Shown in pieces: positions 36,441 through 50,845 of a stretch of DNA of 64,000 bases. This stretch comes from Cloeon dipterum (lineage: Eukaryota > Arthropoda > Insecta > Ephemeroptera > Baetidae). Numbering within the stretch: the first letter of the stretch is position 1; every line of letters begins with the position of its first letter. A program made the translations under genes and the position numbers. The stretch spans positions 25,720,501 to 25,784,500 of the forward strand of contig NC_088787.1 of the NCBI RefSeq assembly GCF_949628265.1, given 5' to 3'. The notes beneath the pieces are model-generated. The model ran no database searches and was not told where the DNA came from. It saw only the letters and a list, made by a program, of their open reading frames with translations.

Positions 36441-39075
36441 AAAAGACCGCACGGAGAGACTGAGTGACCACCGCGGTCCACGCGGGCATCACGTGGCGGC
36501 GCGCGGGACTTTTACTCGGTGGTCGCAGGCAGCATCTCGTCATCGCACACACATTATCATCTTTGATCCCGGCCGAGTCCGTCGCAGGCATGCATCATCA
36601 TAACAGCGTGAATTATTGTTAGTGTTGGTGCACCGCTGGAATATTAAACACCACTATTCACACGTCGGGATTATTTGCAGCCGCGATAATTGCGGGCGAG
36701 CGAGCGAGGTGAGTTGGTCCACAGATGGAATGGATGGTCACACACACTGCTGTCACTGCAGTACTCCTCTCCCTGCGCACCCACTCTGTATGTAGAATTG
36801 CACGAATACATGCGAGCGAGCGAAATGGTTTCGGGATCAAATGCTCTCTTGCTCGATTAGTTGTCTCGCGAGCGCTTTGACACTCCATTTGAGCAAATTA
36901 ATGCCCTTGGAGTTGGCACCGCGTGTGCGTTGTTTGTGCGCCTTTTTAAATCTGCTGCCTGCAGCTCGGCTTAACGCGGAATATCGCTTAGCTTGGTTGT
37001 TGTTGTTGTTGCTGCTGCTGGTTGACGTGTTCCTCGGGCACAAACCGATTTGCTCAGGATCACCTGCGGAAATTTAGTGCTCTATGCAAGGAATTTGTTT
37101 TAAGCCACCTGTCTGCGGCATGCTAGCGCTCTTGAATTTCGCAGAAGGAATTACGCGCGTGGGTCGTTCTTGCACAAATGGATTTCTCAATTTACTCGAG
37201 TGGAGCATTACAATTCGGGGCTTGTGAAACAGTACAAGGGTTTTGGAGAGGCGCAGCAACATGATACTGGGAGGTGTTTTTTGTCCTTGTTGATTTTCTA
37301 GACCACCCATGATGAGACTGATTGAGAAATGAAAACAAACGCTGATGGCGCAATATTTTTCTTTGACTTTATAAACCGGGAAAGTTGGCTGTTTATAAGC
37401 AATATCTGAATAGTGTTCTTTCTTTCTTTAAATGATGTTTTTATATTTTAGCACTATTTAAGGTATGACAAGTTTCCATCTATGTTAAAAAAACTTGATT
37501 TTTTTATGTATCGATCATCTATATGCTAGTTTCCCATGGAATTTACTTTCTTAGATTTTAGTATAAGCTAAGTAACAATTGTACTCGATTGAACCGAAAA
37601 AAAATCCATTTTTGCTTTTTAAGATCTTTCGTCACCTGTTCTTGAACGCGTACATGCCTCTGAAATATCGCGTTATTGGCAAAGCAAGCAAGAAGTGCTG
37701 TTTTAGTCTCAAGAGGGCTCGGCTTACACTTTACCCGAGGCGGCAAATTGGAAAATTCGCCAGCAATCTGTGAGACAAAAAATCTCTGGGAGGCTTCACA
37801 GAATTTCATTATTCGTCCTCAGGGAGGAAACTTGAATTAGATTGCTGGTGAGAGTTGCTTACATTTAGCGACAAAAAATTATCGGATCGTATGTGTGTGT
37901 GTGTTTGATCTAGATATGTTTGTACCTAAGCAGTGCATTAGTCGAATCATATTGTCCATGCACGTCTCACAGTTTTTCCCCAATGTCCCTGATTCTAGCA
38001 GCGCGATAATTTTATGGGTCAAAAGTTCGAGCAACTCAATGCGCCGATATCAGCCTCTTATTTATTATGAGAGTTCCACTTTTTATGGTTGTTTTCACAC
38101 AAATAAAAGAATTTTCTGGCAAGTCTGACAACGACGACAAAGTCCCTCGACAACAAAAAGTCCCCTGGGGGGAGAAATGCGGAGTTCGTAGACAGCGAGA
38201 TTAACGAAGGCAGCACAACTGAGACTGAGCAAGGTCTAATTTGGACCACTTTTGCTAAAAACGCATTAGGCGCGTGCTTGTTGTTCTGTTGCTTCGGCTG
38301 CGGTCCGCTCTGATGAGGAGGTTTAGTTTCGCATGTCAACCCAAAGCAAATTGACTGTCTGCCTCGTCTTTGCTGCTCGAATCCCCATTGATGATGGCTC
38401 GATCTCTGCTTGAATAGAGAAATGGAGAAGGGTGTGGTTGTCAGTTTATTTATAGTCCGACTGATGAGAATGTTCGATTTTCCAAAATATCAATGACAAT
38501 CCATATATTTTTAACGAGGATACCAACGGAAAAAGAGGCAAATTGATCAATTTTTATTCAGATTACTAAAACAACTCATTTGTTTGTATACATTTTGCCT
38601 TTGCTCATGTTATTTCAATTGATGTTATTCTTTGGCAGTAATTATTTCCATATGAACAGTAAAAATATTAATATATAGCCAATAATTGTAAACCCGACGG
38701 GTCCGATTTGAATTGTTACTGAGTGAGGATTATTGGGAGCTTACAACCAAAAATGATTAAATAATGAAAATTTGCCATCCAGGGTAACCGCTCCAATTGA
38801 CATGTATTAATATTGAATAATCATTGATTTTTCGCTTCTGCTGACATGAAACTTCCACAAAAGAGCATTTCACCACGGTACGATGATTTGTAATTTGACT
38901 TTTGGCAGTTCCAGGAGCCATTCTAATAACAAGCGGGCCATCGACGAGGAGAAACGAGCCGACAAGCAATAATAGTCTCGGCGGCTTATTGCTTGGTGGA
39001 AATGCTGGCTGGAGCCTGCAACGACAGCATCTAGGCCTTGGCGGTGCAGTGGCAGAGATATAGCAAAAGGGAGAG

Positions 39076-42000
39076 ATGGAGGCGCCGGGAATGCCTTGGG
39101 AGGAACGGCCCTCGGAGCTGCCCATCGAGATGCAGTTCAACGACGGCCACGTCGTCGCAATCGTTGGCTTCTCCATTCTCTTCGTAATATCGGCGATTGG
39201 CAACATCTACGTCCTCTACAGCATTTACAAGTCCGTGTGTCCCCCTGCGCTTGATTTCCCTCCATCCACCTTTATCGCCGATTTTCTTCTTGCAGGAGTC
39301 CGACCAAGAGACACATGAACTTGATGCTATCGCACTTGGCTGTGGCCGATTTGATGGTCACATTCCTCATGATGCCCATGGAGGTAATTGATTTATCTGC
39401 CTCGCTTTTTGCACTGGCAGTCTGCTCCGCTCGGACTTAATGATGGATGGTTCCTTTTTCCGCCTCCGTTCCCCCTCGCCCCAATAACCGGCAGCCTCTC
39501 TCTCGCCGTTGGTCCGGCCGGTGTGTGTGTGTGAGCAGGCCGCGATATTTTTACAATGCTGCCATAAAAGAATAATGATTACCTTTCGACACACAGCTTA
39601 AGATTGCGCAGCCGAGTGAAAAATATTTCTTGCCCACTCCGGTGCATTGGAAGCGGTAATATCTCTATTCAGCCGTTTTTTATGGCATCGCTGAGGCATT
39701 AAACGCCCCCGTTTTCGAGCGTATCGCTCACGTGCACCAAATGCTACAAAAGAGTCCAAAGTAGGAAACACGCGTTCTCGCTTGTCGTTTTTGCTTTAAA
39801 AGAGATTGCTGCGAAAATTTGCTTTGTGCTGAGGCCGCATTTTTATTAAACCATGCTTGATTGCTTCTTTTCTTAAATATAAATACGATAAACTTGATCG
39901 ATTAAATATTTTGCGTTGCTACAAAATAACCAAACAGCATACTCCCAGAGAGGTCATGAATTTTAATTTGACTTATCCACTTTTTTAGATCGGCTGGGCG
40001 ATGACGGTGGCATGGAAAGGCGGTGACCTGCTGTGCCGACTCATGTCCTTTTTCCGCACCTTCGGTCTCTTCCTCTCGGGATTCATGGTCATGTGCATCA
40101 GCCTGGACCGCTACTTCGCAGTGCTGCACCCGCTGGCGATGTGCGACGGAAACCACAGGGGACGCCTCATGATCGCAACAGCCTGGCTGGCCAGCGCCGT
40201 CTTCAGCCTCCCGCAGGTGCTTTTTTGCTTCTCCGACCAGCCTACATATAAACCTCTTTGCCTCCGTTGAAAAGCCGTATTAAGCCCCTTCCTTGATGCT
40301 TTTCTTCGTTCATGGCCCTTACTCTCCTGGGGAGACTTATGCTATGAAAAATTCATAAATGCACAGCCCGCTTTTGAAGTCCCTGAAATTAATTAGAATT
40401 GTTTACGAGAGATCCTTGCGAAAATCCTCCTTTGTTTGCACTCAAATTTTATTTAGGCTGCAGGAGAGGTGCCCAAATTTGGAGGTCGTCTCGTAATTTA
40501 AGCTGACGTGCTGCTTCGAGATGCGGCAAGCTGGTCCAATCGACTGACACGCGCGTTCTATGAGCAGCATCCCTTATGTATTTATTGATCTGGCCAAACG
40601 ACATGAAAAATATTTTACCGCAATTTCCTTTTCGCATATAACAAGCCATTTTCAGAGAACTCAACTCGTGTGATAGGAAGCTCGTTTAGCTGCAGCGCAG
40701 GGAAATGTGCGTCAGTTTGCTTTCAATAATTCAACCTTGATGAGCTTAGCTCACGTCACAAGAAGAAGAGACAGATGCAGATGCTGAAGGCTGAACTTTA
40801 TTTTACTTTATTTGTGATTCTTGCATAACATATAGTAAAATTAATATTTCAGCTCCCTTCCTTTTTAGCCAAAGTGAAAAGCAAAAAGCGTCAAAATAAA
40901 ATAAAAGCCCTCAGAGCCACCGCTATTGTACGAGTATTTATTCCATTCCTCTGGAGCAGAGCGCGCAAATTCCTCGGTGATAAATGCACCGAAAATCGCG
41001 AGCTCCAACCTCTCTTTCTGCCGGGCCGCTTCCAGTCCATTAACGCAAAAGAGCGGCGCAAAAAATATAAACGGAGGAAAAAGCGTGTCGAGGCTGAAAG
41101 CAGCAGCAGCAAACAGCCATCGTCGCGGCCGTCCCCCTGTCTTCGCGTAGCATGCATGTCACCGCGGGAGATTTATCATTTTCACTTTTTCCTTGCTTCC
41201 CCAGAAAGACTGCTCATGAGGTGAAGCGTCTTGTTGGCAGGTGTTTGTATTTTCCGAGATGCGGCATCCCGAGCACCCGTGGTACACGCAGTGCGTGACG
41301 TTCCGGGTGCTGCCCACCCACGGCCAGCAAGTGGTCTATTCGGTGATCGGTGTCGTCACCATGTACATTGCGCCCCTGGTCACCATCATCTTCTGCTACT
41401 CGGCGATCATCCTTGAGATCTGCAAGCGGGTAGTCGACACAGGTATGTTCCACTCGAGTGATCTAGTAGACCTCTCAGCCAGTCAAAATTCTTGCTGAAT
41501 AATTTTTACTAAACTGACAGGACTGGGAAGAAAAGTCAATGGGCCATTTTAATTTACGTCAACGATAATAATTATGAAAGCTACCAACAGGTGGCGTCAC
41601 CGAATATTTCCAATGTTTAGGTTTCTATTGCTCTAAATATCAATCCTGTTACTGTGAATTTTGGCAGTCGAAAGTTTTAATTAGTTAATTGATTTAATTA
41701 GTTCACCAAAATCGTGGTAGATCAGTTGAGAAATTTAAAAAAAAGAAAAATCTTTGTTGTCTCTCTCACATTTACACCACTGATTTTTCTTTCAGCAAGT
41801 TTTACTAAATATGCATTTTCACGTCTAGAATGCACACTTGCAGGATTGAAATCAAAGTTTCAAATTATCAGTGGCATCGTCTGTTGGTGGATTCAAAAGT
41901 ACTAAGGATTTAAGCAAATGACCAGTTTAGAGCCTGAAATCTGTCAGGAGTCCTCCTCTGTTTTAGGGGTATTTCTTGAAAGTATGATATGGTAACACAC

Positions 42001-44018
42001 GTAGCAACTAAACTTATATTTTATCTTACGTCTCTTTTAGATCAAATTCATTAAGTTTAAGGGAAATAAGGGAAAAAGAATTATCAAACCACTACATTTT
42101 AAATGAAAATGAATTTCAAAGTAGTCATTTGTTGAAGGGAACCATGCATAGAAATAATTACTTTGAGCTATTATAGCAGCCACTTCAATAACACATTGTA
42201 CCATTATAAATCAAGGGAAAGCCACTCTCGAGTACTAAACATCAAATGATGGCTCCAGGCGAGAAGGACACACAAACAGCAAAGGTTTTATTAGCCCTCT
42301 GACCAACCCCGGTCCACAACTGCAAATGAGAGGATGCTTTATGGTAGCCTAGGGATCTAGCCTAAAGTCGTTTTCCCTTTAGCTGGCGAGTGAGTTGTCT
42401 CTGACGCTCTTTTTCTCTTATCTGCTCGCTCGGTAGTCTATTTTCCTAAGCTCACATGCACGCCAGATAATAATGGTGTGCGAATGAGACGGCAAAACAA
42501 ACAAAACAGCGAAAGGTTCGTCTGACACGCCGTGGTGGTAGTGGTGGCGGCGGCACTTCTTTTTACCCTCTCACTTTCAGGCACAAACATACACACCACA
42601 CTCGTTGTGTCCTACTATTTTTCTGCACCTGCTCGCCGAGTAATTGCCTTTTTCTTCTCCTTCCCCGCTCCTTCCGCTGCAGATGTAAGCAAATGAGAGT
42701 CGGTCGCCGGAATTGGATTTCGGCTGGCCTGCTCGCGAGGAATTAAATTCGAGGGTATGCAACCGGCACACCGCGCGTGCACAGCAGGTTGAGGGTGCAT
42801 TCGAAATTAAGCAATCAAGTTGTGCGTCGGGGAGTGAGAGGGTGGAAACGAACGTATTTATTAGCTTAAATTACCTGGGACGCTGTTTTCTCCGCGTGCT
42901 TTGTTTCGGGCGGGGGAACCTTTATCGTCTCGAGAGCGGCGGCGGTAGTTCCCGAGCAACTGAAAACAGCGCCTGAATTCAATGGCTGCTATTATAGCGT
43001 GGTTTATTGCTATAATCATAAATGTTTAATGTTTACAAGATTATTGTCTACGGCTCTGTTGTTCTTTTAAGCTTGGAGAGCTTATTGCAGCTTCAAAAGT
43101 TTGCCCGAGAGTCTTGTTAAAAGCTTTAATGGTTTTGGATTTACTTCAATTTCTTTTGGATTAATTTTTAACATAACGTTAGCCAATAAATACTATAAAA
43201 ATTAAGCACGTATAACACAAATTTGATCATTTAATTATAAAACTGATGGGGAAAAAATAAAAAATTGAAAAAATGATGATTTTTGATAGCATCAAAATTG
43301 ATGAGAAATGAAAGAATTATAATGCGTATCCACTGGTTGTCGTTTATCATTTCAGTTTGTTCGTATTCTCTGATAATAAAAAAACCAAGGCCTATTAATA
43401 AGCAACTTTAAATAAAATGACCATTTTTGTGACTGTTGCCCTCAGGTTCAAAGTTGCGACGCTCCAACTCGGCGAACTTGTACAGAGCGAAAATCCACAC
43501 TCTGAAAATGACGGTGGCCATCGTGACGATGTTCATCGTTTGCTGGACTCCGTACAACATCATGCTACTCTGGTGAGTGCGATCAATCCGCTGCCGGCGG
43601 GGAGGATGGGGATTTATTGAATAAACAAACTCGCAAACACATTTCGATTTCATCTGGAATATCAGAAATTTTAATCAAACAGCAGCGATAAAACTTCCTC
43701 TTCACTCACAATTGAAAATTGTTTTTGGGCGGAAATGTCAACGGCAAATTGGCTGATGCATTGTTTGCTGACAGGTACTGGATTGACCGGAGTGGTGCAT
43801 CAGCCGTCGACCAAAAGGTTCAGAAGCTATTGTTCCTGTTCGGCGCCACCAACTCGAGCTTCAACCCGCTTGTGTATGGAATTTTCAGCATCAAAAGACC
43901 AAGCTCGGCGGGCCTCGCGCCCCCGAGCACAGCCAAAATTACTACCATATCGAGGCTGAAAAGGCCAAATTCGAGTGAGGCCACGCCGGAAATGCCGCAG
44001 AAAATGATGCAAGTCTAG
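39076..44018 (+). CDS. AkhR: GPCR of the adipokinetic hormone / GnRH receptor family
   Basis: Class A peptide receptor; AKH receptors control release of stored fat and sugar in insects. Six exons: 39076-39230, 39296-39383, 39989-40216, 41241-41442, 43446-43572, 43775-44018, GT/AG and in frame, giving 347 aa. The start MEAPGMPWEE leads to FNDGH and TM1 (26-50), typical of insect AKH receptors. TM2 has LSHLAVADLM. The C97-C175 disulfide pair, DRY at 121-123, KLRRSN in loop 3, CWTPY at 257-261, WYWIDR at 267-272 and NPLVY at 297-301 are all present. The tail after TM7 is short (about 46 residues). ACP receptors are the nearest alternative and corazonin receptors more distant; a phylogeny is needed to separate AKH from ACP. 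The ~2 kb intron 4 and the upstream promoter candidate suggest a larger transcription unit. Confidence 0.88.
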
Positions 44019-44438
44019 ACACGCGCGTGCCTCGAGCTTCAGACCCCGTGGGCCGCAATTTTGTCGAAAACAAACCACAAACTAGTCAGCGAATTCGGAA
44101 AAATTGGATGTAATCAGACCTATGCAGTACCAAGATTGATTTCGAATATCCTCATATTTTAGCATTTTGGCCATTGCAGATGGGGGTTCATATTTTGCGG
44201 CAACAACAATTTTTCTCTAAAAACGTGAATGCTCTAACCTCAAACTTAAATGACTTGATATATCCCATGAAGTCATAATTAATATATTTTATATTTATTT
44301 TGTTTAAAAATATTCATAAAAGGCAAACCACTGCTTAAAAATATTAATTTATTTTAAGATTGGTCAGATAGGTACCATTTATTTTCACTCGAGAATAAGA
44401 TTTTTGGTCTCTCCCTGAACGTGCAAAAATGTTCAATT

Positions 44439-44444
44439 AATAAA
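44439..44444 (+). terminator. candidate poly(A) signal of the GPCR gene
   Basis: AATAAA about 420 nt after the stop at 44016-44018. This is the clearest canonical signal near the 3' end. Confidence 0.45.
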
Positions 44445-44505
44445 AAAGCACTTTCCTTTTCCTTCTGCGGTTTTGATAAAACGCGTGATTGTAGTGAGAT
44501 TTTTT

Positions 44506-44547
44506 TAATAATAATAATAATCTGAAAATAATAATAATAATAATCTG
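44506..44547. repeat. AAT/TAA microsatellite
   Basis: Two runs of the unit taa (about five units each), each followed by tctga. This looks like a small local duplication. It lies in or near the GPCR 3' UTR. Confidence 0.8.
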
Positions 44548-47500
44548 ATCTGAAAAGATTTTCAGAAATCCAATTGATCTTAAAAATATCCTCAACTGTT
44601 TTAATTTCATTAAAGAAAGTCTATAAATAATAATAATTTATATTGTGAGATGAAAAATATGCTTTGATGAACGTGCTAAATTATACACTTCTACATTTAC
44701 CACAGATTTAAATTAGGCCACACGTGATTAAAAACGAAGCTAACTCAATAAAATTTAATTTCCTTTGCACTCTCGATGTAGGCTGTTGACTCGCTTGTTT
44801 GTGCACGCGTTCTGCGCTGCAGATAAACAAGTTTTCAAGAAAAACCTTGTTCCCTCCGTGACCCCAGTGGTGTGATAAACCAGTGCCAAAACCACCTTTT
44901 GTAATTGGCCTTTCACCTTTGCACGAGTTGCGCAAGCTTGTCGATGATGCAATCGCTAGCGGTGAGTAATCCCTCGCTTGATCGGAATCAAAGTTTAATA
45001 TTCCAATCTGGTAAATAAGTCGTAAATAATGCGAGACGGATGTGTACGAGAGATGATAGGATACGCTACTCTTACTTTTTTGCTTTTTGCTCATCTTGTT
45101 CGAGCGACAGCTGCCTTTGGCCTTTAAAGTTCTCTCCGGCACGTTTCATGCATAAATATATTTTGTATTTTTACATAATGTACCTATGCACACACTCAAG
45201 TTTTTTTCTGATGCTTGCTCTTTTTACATTCAAAGTCACATGTCGGCTCGAGTGCCGATCGCCGAGTGAAAAGGTCAATAGCACACGCACACTTATGCAC
45301 GTCGCGGGCTGTGTCTGTGTATTAGGACCCTCACTCACTGGCTGGCAGGCGACCTCTTCGCCGACCCTCAACAGTTGATCTCTTTTATCATCTTTTATTC
45401 GCAATCCACATGATGAACCGGCAGCCAGCCAGCCAAAAGAGATATTACCGCGCACACAACGCAGCAGCAGCGTGTCTGCTCTGCTCGGGCTGCGTAATAA
45501 ATGTTTGCATGCACACACCCTTTTCAAAACTCTTGGCCCTCCGGGGTGCCGTAAATTTTTCTTGCGGGCAGCACACCTTTGTCTTCTCCAAATCTGCAGA
45601 GAAATGCGTTCTCTGCTCTCCAGCGCCGTTAAAATATACTACGGCTCGCGGCTCCCCCATGCCCCCCGAATGTTCTCTCAGTTATTTTTACCTCAACGCA
45701 CACGTTTCCGCCGATTTAAACGGCTTAATTTATATTTACATACACGAGCTCACTCTCTCATAAGTGCAGAATGAATTGTATGTACTTTATGTGTAGTTCT
45801 CGTTCATTGCATTATACGAACATGTATGCGTTGCGAACGAATGAATATACACGCACGGCTCTAAAATATATGTATATGTACTCTGCATATTTTTATTACG
45901 CGAGGAAGGAATAAAAATTCAAATGTGAAAATGCATTCATGTGTGTGAATAATACAAAAAATGCATCCAGCTATCCCTTTTGTCCTTGCGAAGACGATTT
46001 TCCAGCTTCTTGAGCCATGCTCTCTGCTTCCTGGGACGAAAAATCCGCAGCGTTGATCAAGGCTGCGCGCTCTGCGTGGAGAAAGGGCGAAGGACGGAAG
46101 TAGGGAAAGCTGCTCTCGCAGCCGGCATTTCGCTGTAAACTGTTTTGCAATTAAATTTGGAAGTCCCAATTTATAGAAGGGGCACACATTATGTGATTTG
46201 CATTGCGTAATGGCACGCCTGATAAAATTTGCATAGTTATTTCTGATTCGGCAACTGCGGGGAGGAATAAATCAGCCATTAAGGGAGATTAATAATCAAT
46301 TGATGCTAATGCCTTATGGAAGACTTTCTTCAAAATATAAAAATGGCAGAGTTAACTAGCACAACAATTTCCAGCACGTTTATTGACTAATTGCAAAAAA
46401 ACTTGAACGTTCGTGAAGTTTCTAATTAAAAAATACAGCTTCATCGTGTTTATTCATCTCTGATTCTCAACTAAATTCATGAATGATGAACTTAAAACAA
46501 CAAATAAAAGCTATTGAAACTCGCATTCACATTATTCTAAGGAGTTGAAAATAAGAGTAAAGATGTAATAATAATAATTGATGACGCAAAACGCAAACCA
46601 AATCAACTTCAATTCTTATTCAGTATGTAAATTGTTTTTAATTGCTTCAAAGTTCGAATATAAATAATCTACACCTCTTGAATTATTTAGATTCGATGAG
46701 AATCCATCATTTAGTGCATGCTTATGTTTGCATGATGTTAACTAACATGATCAAAGTTATTGGAAACCTTCACTGCTTGATGAAAAATTGATGTTCAAGA
46801 GACAGAAAGATAAATTTAATTTTTTTTAATATAATTATACCGGGAGAAGCAGAAAAATAATCAATCAACGCAACAAAAACCTTTGTTGAGCCTACAGTAC
46901 TTGCGTTGGGAAGTTTGTTTGCGCAGAGGGATTAATATTCAACAAATGGAACTTGCAGCACGCCAGCCAAAGAGATCAAAACATAAATAATTGTAGCGAC
47001 TTGTTGTCTCCTGCGTCCAAACTTGCTCAAAGTTTCCGCAACTCAAGCTTTGATCCTCTTCAGCAGATTACAGGACGGATGCCGAGCAGCTGCCACTATA
47101 AGAAATTAAGACGACTGACACACAAAAGCAGAAACAGAGTATTCTGCAGAGATTTTTTATATTCGCCCATAAAAAGGCAGACTTTTTTATTATCTTCCTG
47201 CCTGCATAAACGGACCTTTTAAGTAAAGAGCAGAATGATTCGCAGAAACGAAACAGGCTAATGAAAAAATGCGCCGCTCCAAGAAGATGATATGGCAGTT
47301 TTATTGGAATTCCCTCTCGGTGAAATCGCGGCTCGGTGGCTGGAATGTTCGTTGCCGAGGGAGGCAACATGGCTCACCCCCCCTTCGCCACTGAGTCCTT
47401 TGCATTTAAGGGCGAGCCACCCGCCGCCGTCGCCGCAATTTGCCGAAAACAGGCAATCTCTTTGCTCGTGCAAACAGAAGTAGGCAGGAGCAGAGTTCGG

Positions 47501-50500
47501 CGAGGCTGTTGTGTTGTTGCCGCACGACTGATTTTGAAGTGGGTAGTTAATGAAATGAGGTTTCAATTAAAACTTGCCTGGTGTAAGACACTTATTCAGT
47601 GATATTTACAAGGGCGTGGTTTGTGCAGCGGCAACTATTCTCGCTAAAGAGCAGCTTGTGGTTTTGCAGCGGCGGCCGATGAAGAAATTTAATGCGCACC
47701 CAGCACGCCGCCGGAGGAGCGGAGGCACAGGCTGAATTTCGTCTTTGAAGATCGGCCCTGAATATTATGCAAATTTCAGCGAGCCACCGAGAAGCGAGCG
47801 TGGCTGGATGCCGCAAAAAGGACAAAGGGGAGGCTAGGCAGTTGGCTTTTGTTTTGCGCAAAGGCGAGTAATTACACAAAAAGCCGGCCGGTGGGTGCTC
47901 GGACGTATACACCAAACATACTCGAACACTGACTGGAGAGTGCGCACATTACACGGAGATGCGCCGACATGGATTCTCTCACGCTCCGACAACGATTATT
48001 ATTTGAAACTTAGCAGCCGCTTAACTCTGCATAAATCAAAAGAAATTCCATTCGTAGAAATCAGCCTCGTGGAACGTCGGAGTGAATGCCTGCACGGCTG
48101 CACAAGGGGTATGAGCGCACCAGCAAGGGTGCTGATGCTGACTGAGATCCATCCGCAAAATGCAGCATTAATATTCCTCGGATCACACGAGATATCCGCC
48201 AGTACTATAATTGATAACTACTTTAGTAGAAACTGACGGATTATTTTGGTGAACAACAACAAAAAATTCTCTGTAACACGTAATTTACGTTATATATTTG
48301 CATGTCGCGCCTCTCCATTTCGGAGCTGATGAGAGTAGGGAGGAGAATCTCACTTTTTGCGGTTGCAATAAATGATCTCATGAAACATGTACGTCGTCGG
48401 ACCGGGGAGCAATAATTACGCGGCTAATTCATCAAATGCGGACTGCATGGCCAGCGGGTAATCATCGGCTTTTATTCTTTCGTCGAACAATTAAACGCTC
48501 GAGTGACTCATCAGTAAATCATGTTTGAGTAATTAAAATTCATGCCAACTGGGTCCGAAATAATTGGAATCGCAGGGCGGAATAATTGATAGGTTGGGTC
48601 GATTGAAAGGCGCCGGGTTTCAATATTTCCTCTTTATTAGCAACACCATGACGTTATTAAAATACAACAATTGGACAATTGATAAAATCAGACATTTGAT
48701 CAACCCTTATATTTTGGAGTCTAATTCAGAGAGAAGGTGGCGATTTGGAAGCGGAAATTAAATTTCGACGGACACATAAATCAAGCGTGAAGAGATAGAG
48801 AGAGCAAGAGAAAGGGATGTTTGCGAGTATGGCGGGCGAGCGGGGCTATTAGTATTCAGGGTAGTGCGTTGACCGATAGATGCTTTCCGTTTTGAGCAAG
48901 TGGATTCCAACCGGAACCAGGGTTTGGCGCCAAAGAGCTGTTCTGGGTGAAAAATGAGAATCGCGGCACAATTTGCAAGTAAGAAGGATTTTAATTCGTT
49001 TTAATAGTATATCACATACATTTAAAATTTACCACGACATAGTTTAAAGGTTCAAAAAACAGTTTTGAGATTTATTTATTCTTCTTTGGTGGTGATGGAA
49101 CGTCCGAAATGTACAATATTATAACTGGTGAACAACAGGGTCTCTTGACAAATGGATGCAAATCAAAGAACTGCGTGACATTTTCTCATGACGTATTTAA
49201 ATTCGTACTGCTCATGAGCATAGCGATCGTGACACCCAGAGCGATCCTGACAACTTTAAGTATAATATATATTGAAATTTCTGATGTCGCTGTCGATGCT
49301 CAAAGATTACACAGAACGTGACAGATCGGCCACACATGACAATTCAAAATAACACATCAGGGTTCACTGTGGCTCGACTCCCTGGCATTAAATTCGGCCG
49401 AGCTGGTTAACCAATGCGCACCTGAAACTTTTCATTTCATTAGTCACCTGCTCTCAGGCCGATCCGAAGCTCTCTGGCTCCGCCAAACCGTGGTCGACTC
49501 TAATGTAGTTGAATAAGACCGCGCGCGCACATTATTAAGAGGTTAGAGTGCATTATTCCGTTGCCGGTGGCATTCCTCCGTGGTTTCGAATTAATCGTTA
49601 ACTTTGGCGTCGGTCGGGCAAAATGAGTAGAGAGACAGAAGCAACAAAGATTCCCCAAGTGGATTCACATGTAGGCTGGATATTTCAGCGGAAGGGTGGG
49701 GTGTACATACGTAAATGATTGGTAGACAAAAACACAGGATCGCGCTCGAATGCAAATTTCACATGACAGAAAGTTGGTTGTAGAGCGTGACAGATGCTGT
49801 AAATAAATAATGAGAAAACGCTGGAGCTGCCTTCGGTGCCTCCTCGCGTCGGAGGGAACACAGACGTACGTGTATCCTCGCGAAAATTCACAATGAAGCA
49901 GGTTGCACAAGAAATGTGCGTCGCTTTGCTCACTGTTCTCCAGCGCACCGACAGGGCAAAGAAAATTCCCGCGACACGCGAGGGCACACGCGAAACAGCC
50001 AGCGGCAATCTTGCATCGAGATTATTTCGTTTGCTTTGTCGCGTGTGTGAGGAGATGTTACGTTAAATTTCGGCATAGGATTATATTATTCAGTTATGTA
50101 TTTTTATACACTGAGGAAAGAATGTTGTTTTTACTCTTTTGGTCTATTACATTGCACTTTGAATTATTTTTAACGTCACTATATTGATTATTCCTTGAAG
50201 TATTTTTCGTGATTTTTCTTTTTTTTTATTTACAATTTTACCGGTTTAGTTGTTGAAGTTGCATTTTCTCTCTCGCGCTAGCAGAATTCGACAGCGTCGC
50301 CGCGCCGGAGTGAGTCAGGGCCGGCGGCGGCGACTCAAGAGTCTCGAGTTTCTTGCCACGCACTGTAGTATATATATCCACGTATTCTCACGCACAGCTT
50401 CCAACATAACGAACTGTTCTCTCGCAGCACTCACAGAAATCACACAGTATGACATAAAAAATATAAAATCAGCATTTTCAATAGAACAATATCGCTGCAC

Positions 50501-50823
50501 GGCGAGGTGTGGCGGACGAAGGGAAAAATGAGACGCTGCATGCCCCGGCCGAGTGCATATAAGCACACAGCAGGTGCAGCGACCTCGATTTGCAGAATGC
50601 ATGTATGCACACACGTCTCGAGCTGCTGGCTGCCAAGGTTGCCTGCAGCATCAGGGGGTGAATCGACTGCGGTGTGAATCGCAAAAGGAACGTGCAAAGT
50701 GTGCGAAATGGGAAAACGGGTATGAATAAACTGACTCAATTTGCTAGCGGTGAAAAAAGGGAAGGCTGCTGGTTGACATGATTTCCTTCCTGCACTTGTT
50801 ATGCGCGCATGTATAGGTAGTGA

Positions 50824-50845
50824 TGTGTGTGTGTGTGTGTGTGTG
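50824..50845. repeat. TG dinucleotide microsatellite
   Basis: Eleven uninterrupted TG units. Confidence 0.9.

Larger units (their letters stand above)
34308..39075. other. intergenic region upstream of the GPCR gene
   Basis: The stretch begins with the 3' UTR of the methyltransferase (poly(A) signal AATAAA at 34584-34589). Gene-free AT-rich DNA continues to about 36.4 kb. A GC-richer segment at 36.4-37.1 kb then looks like a promoter and first exon. A possible acceptor (tttggcag) at about 38908 could begin the 5' UTR exon that carries the GPCR start codon. Confidence 0.5.

Noticed and set aside
44708-45142. 144-codon minus-strand open frame
   Set aside because: No recognisable domain, no splice partners, composition typical of intergenic DNA here.
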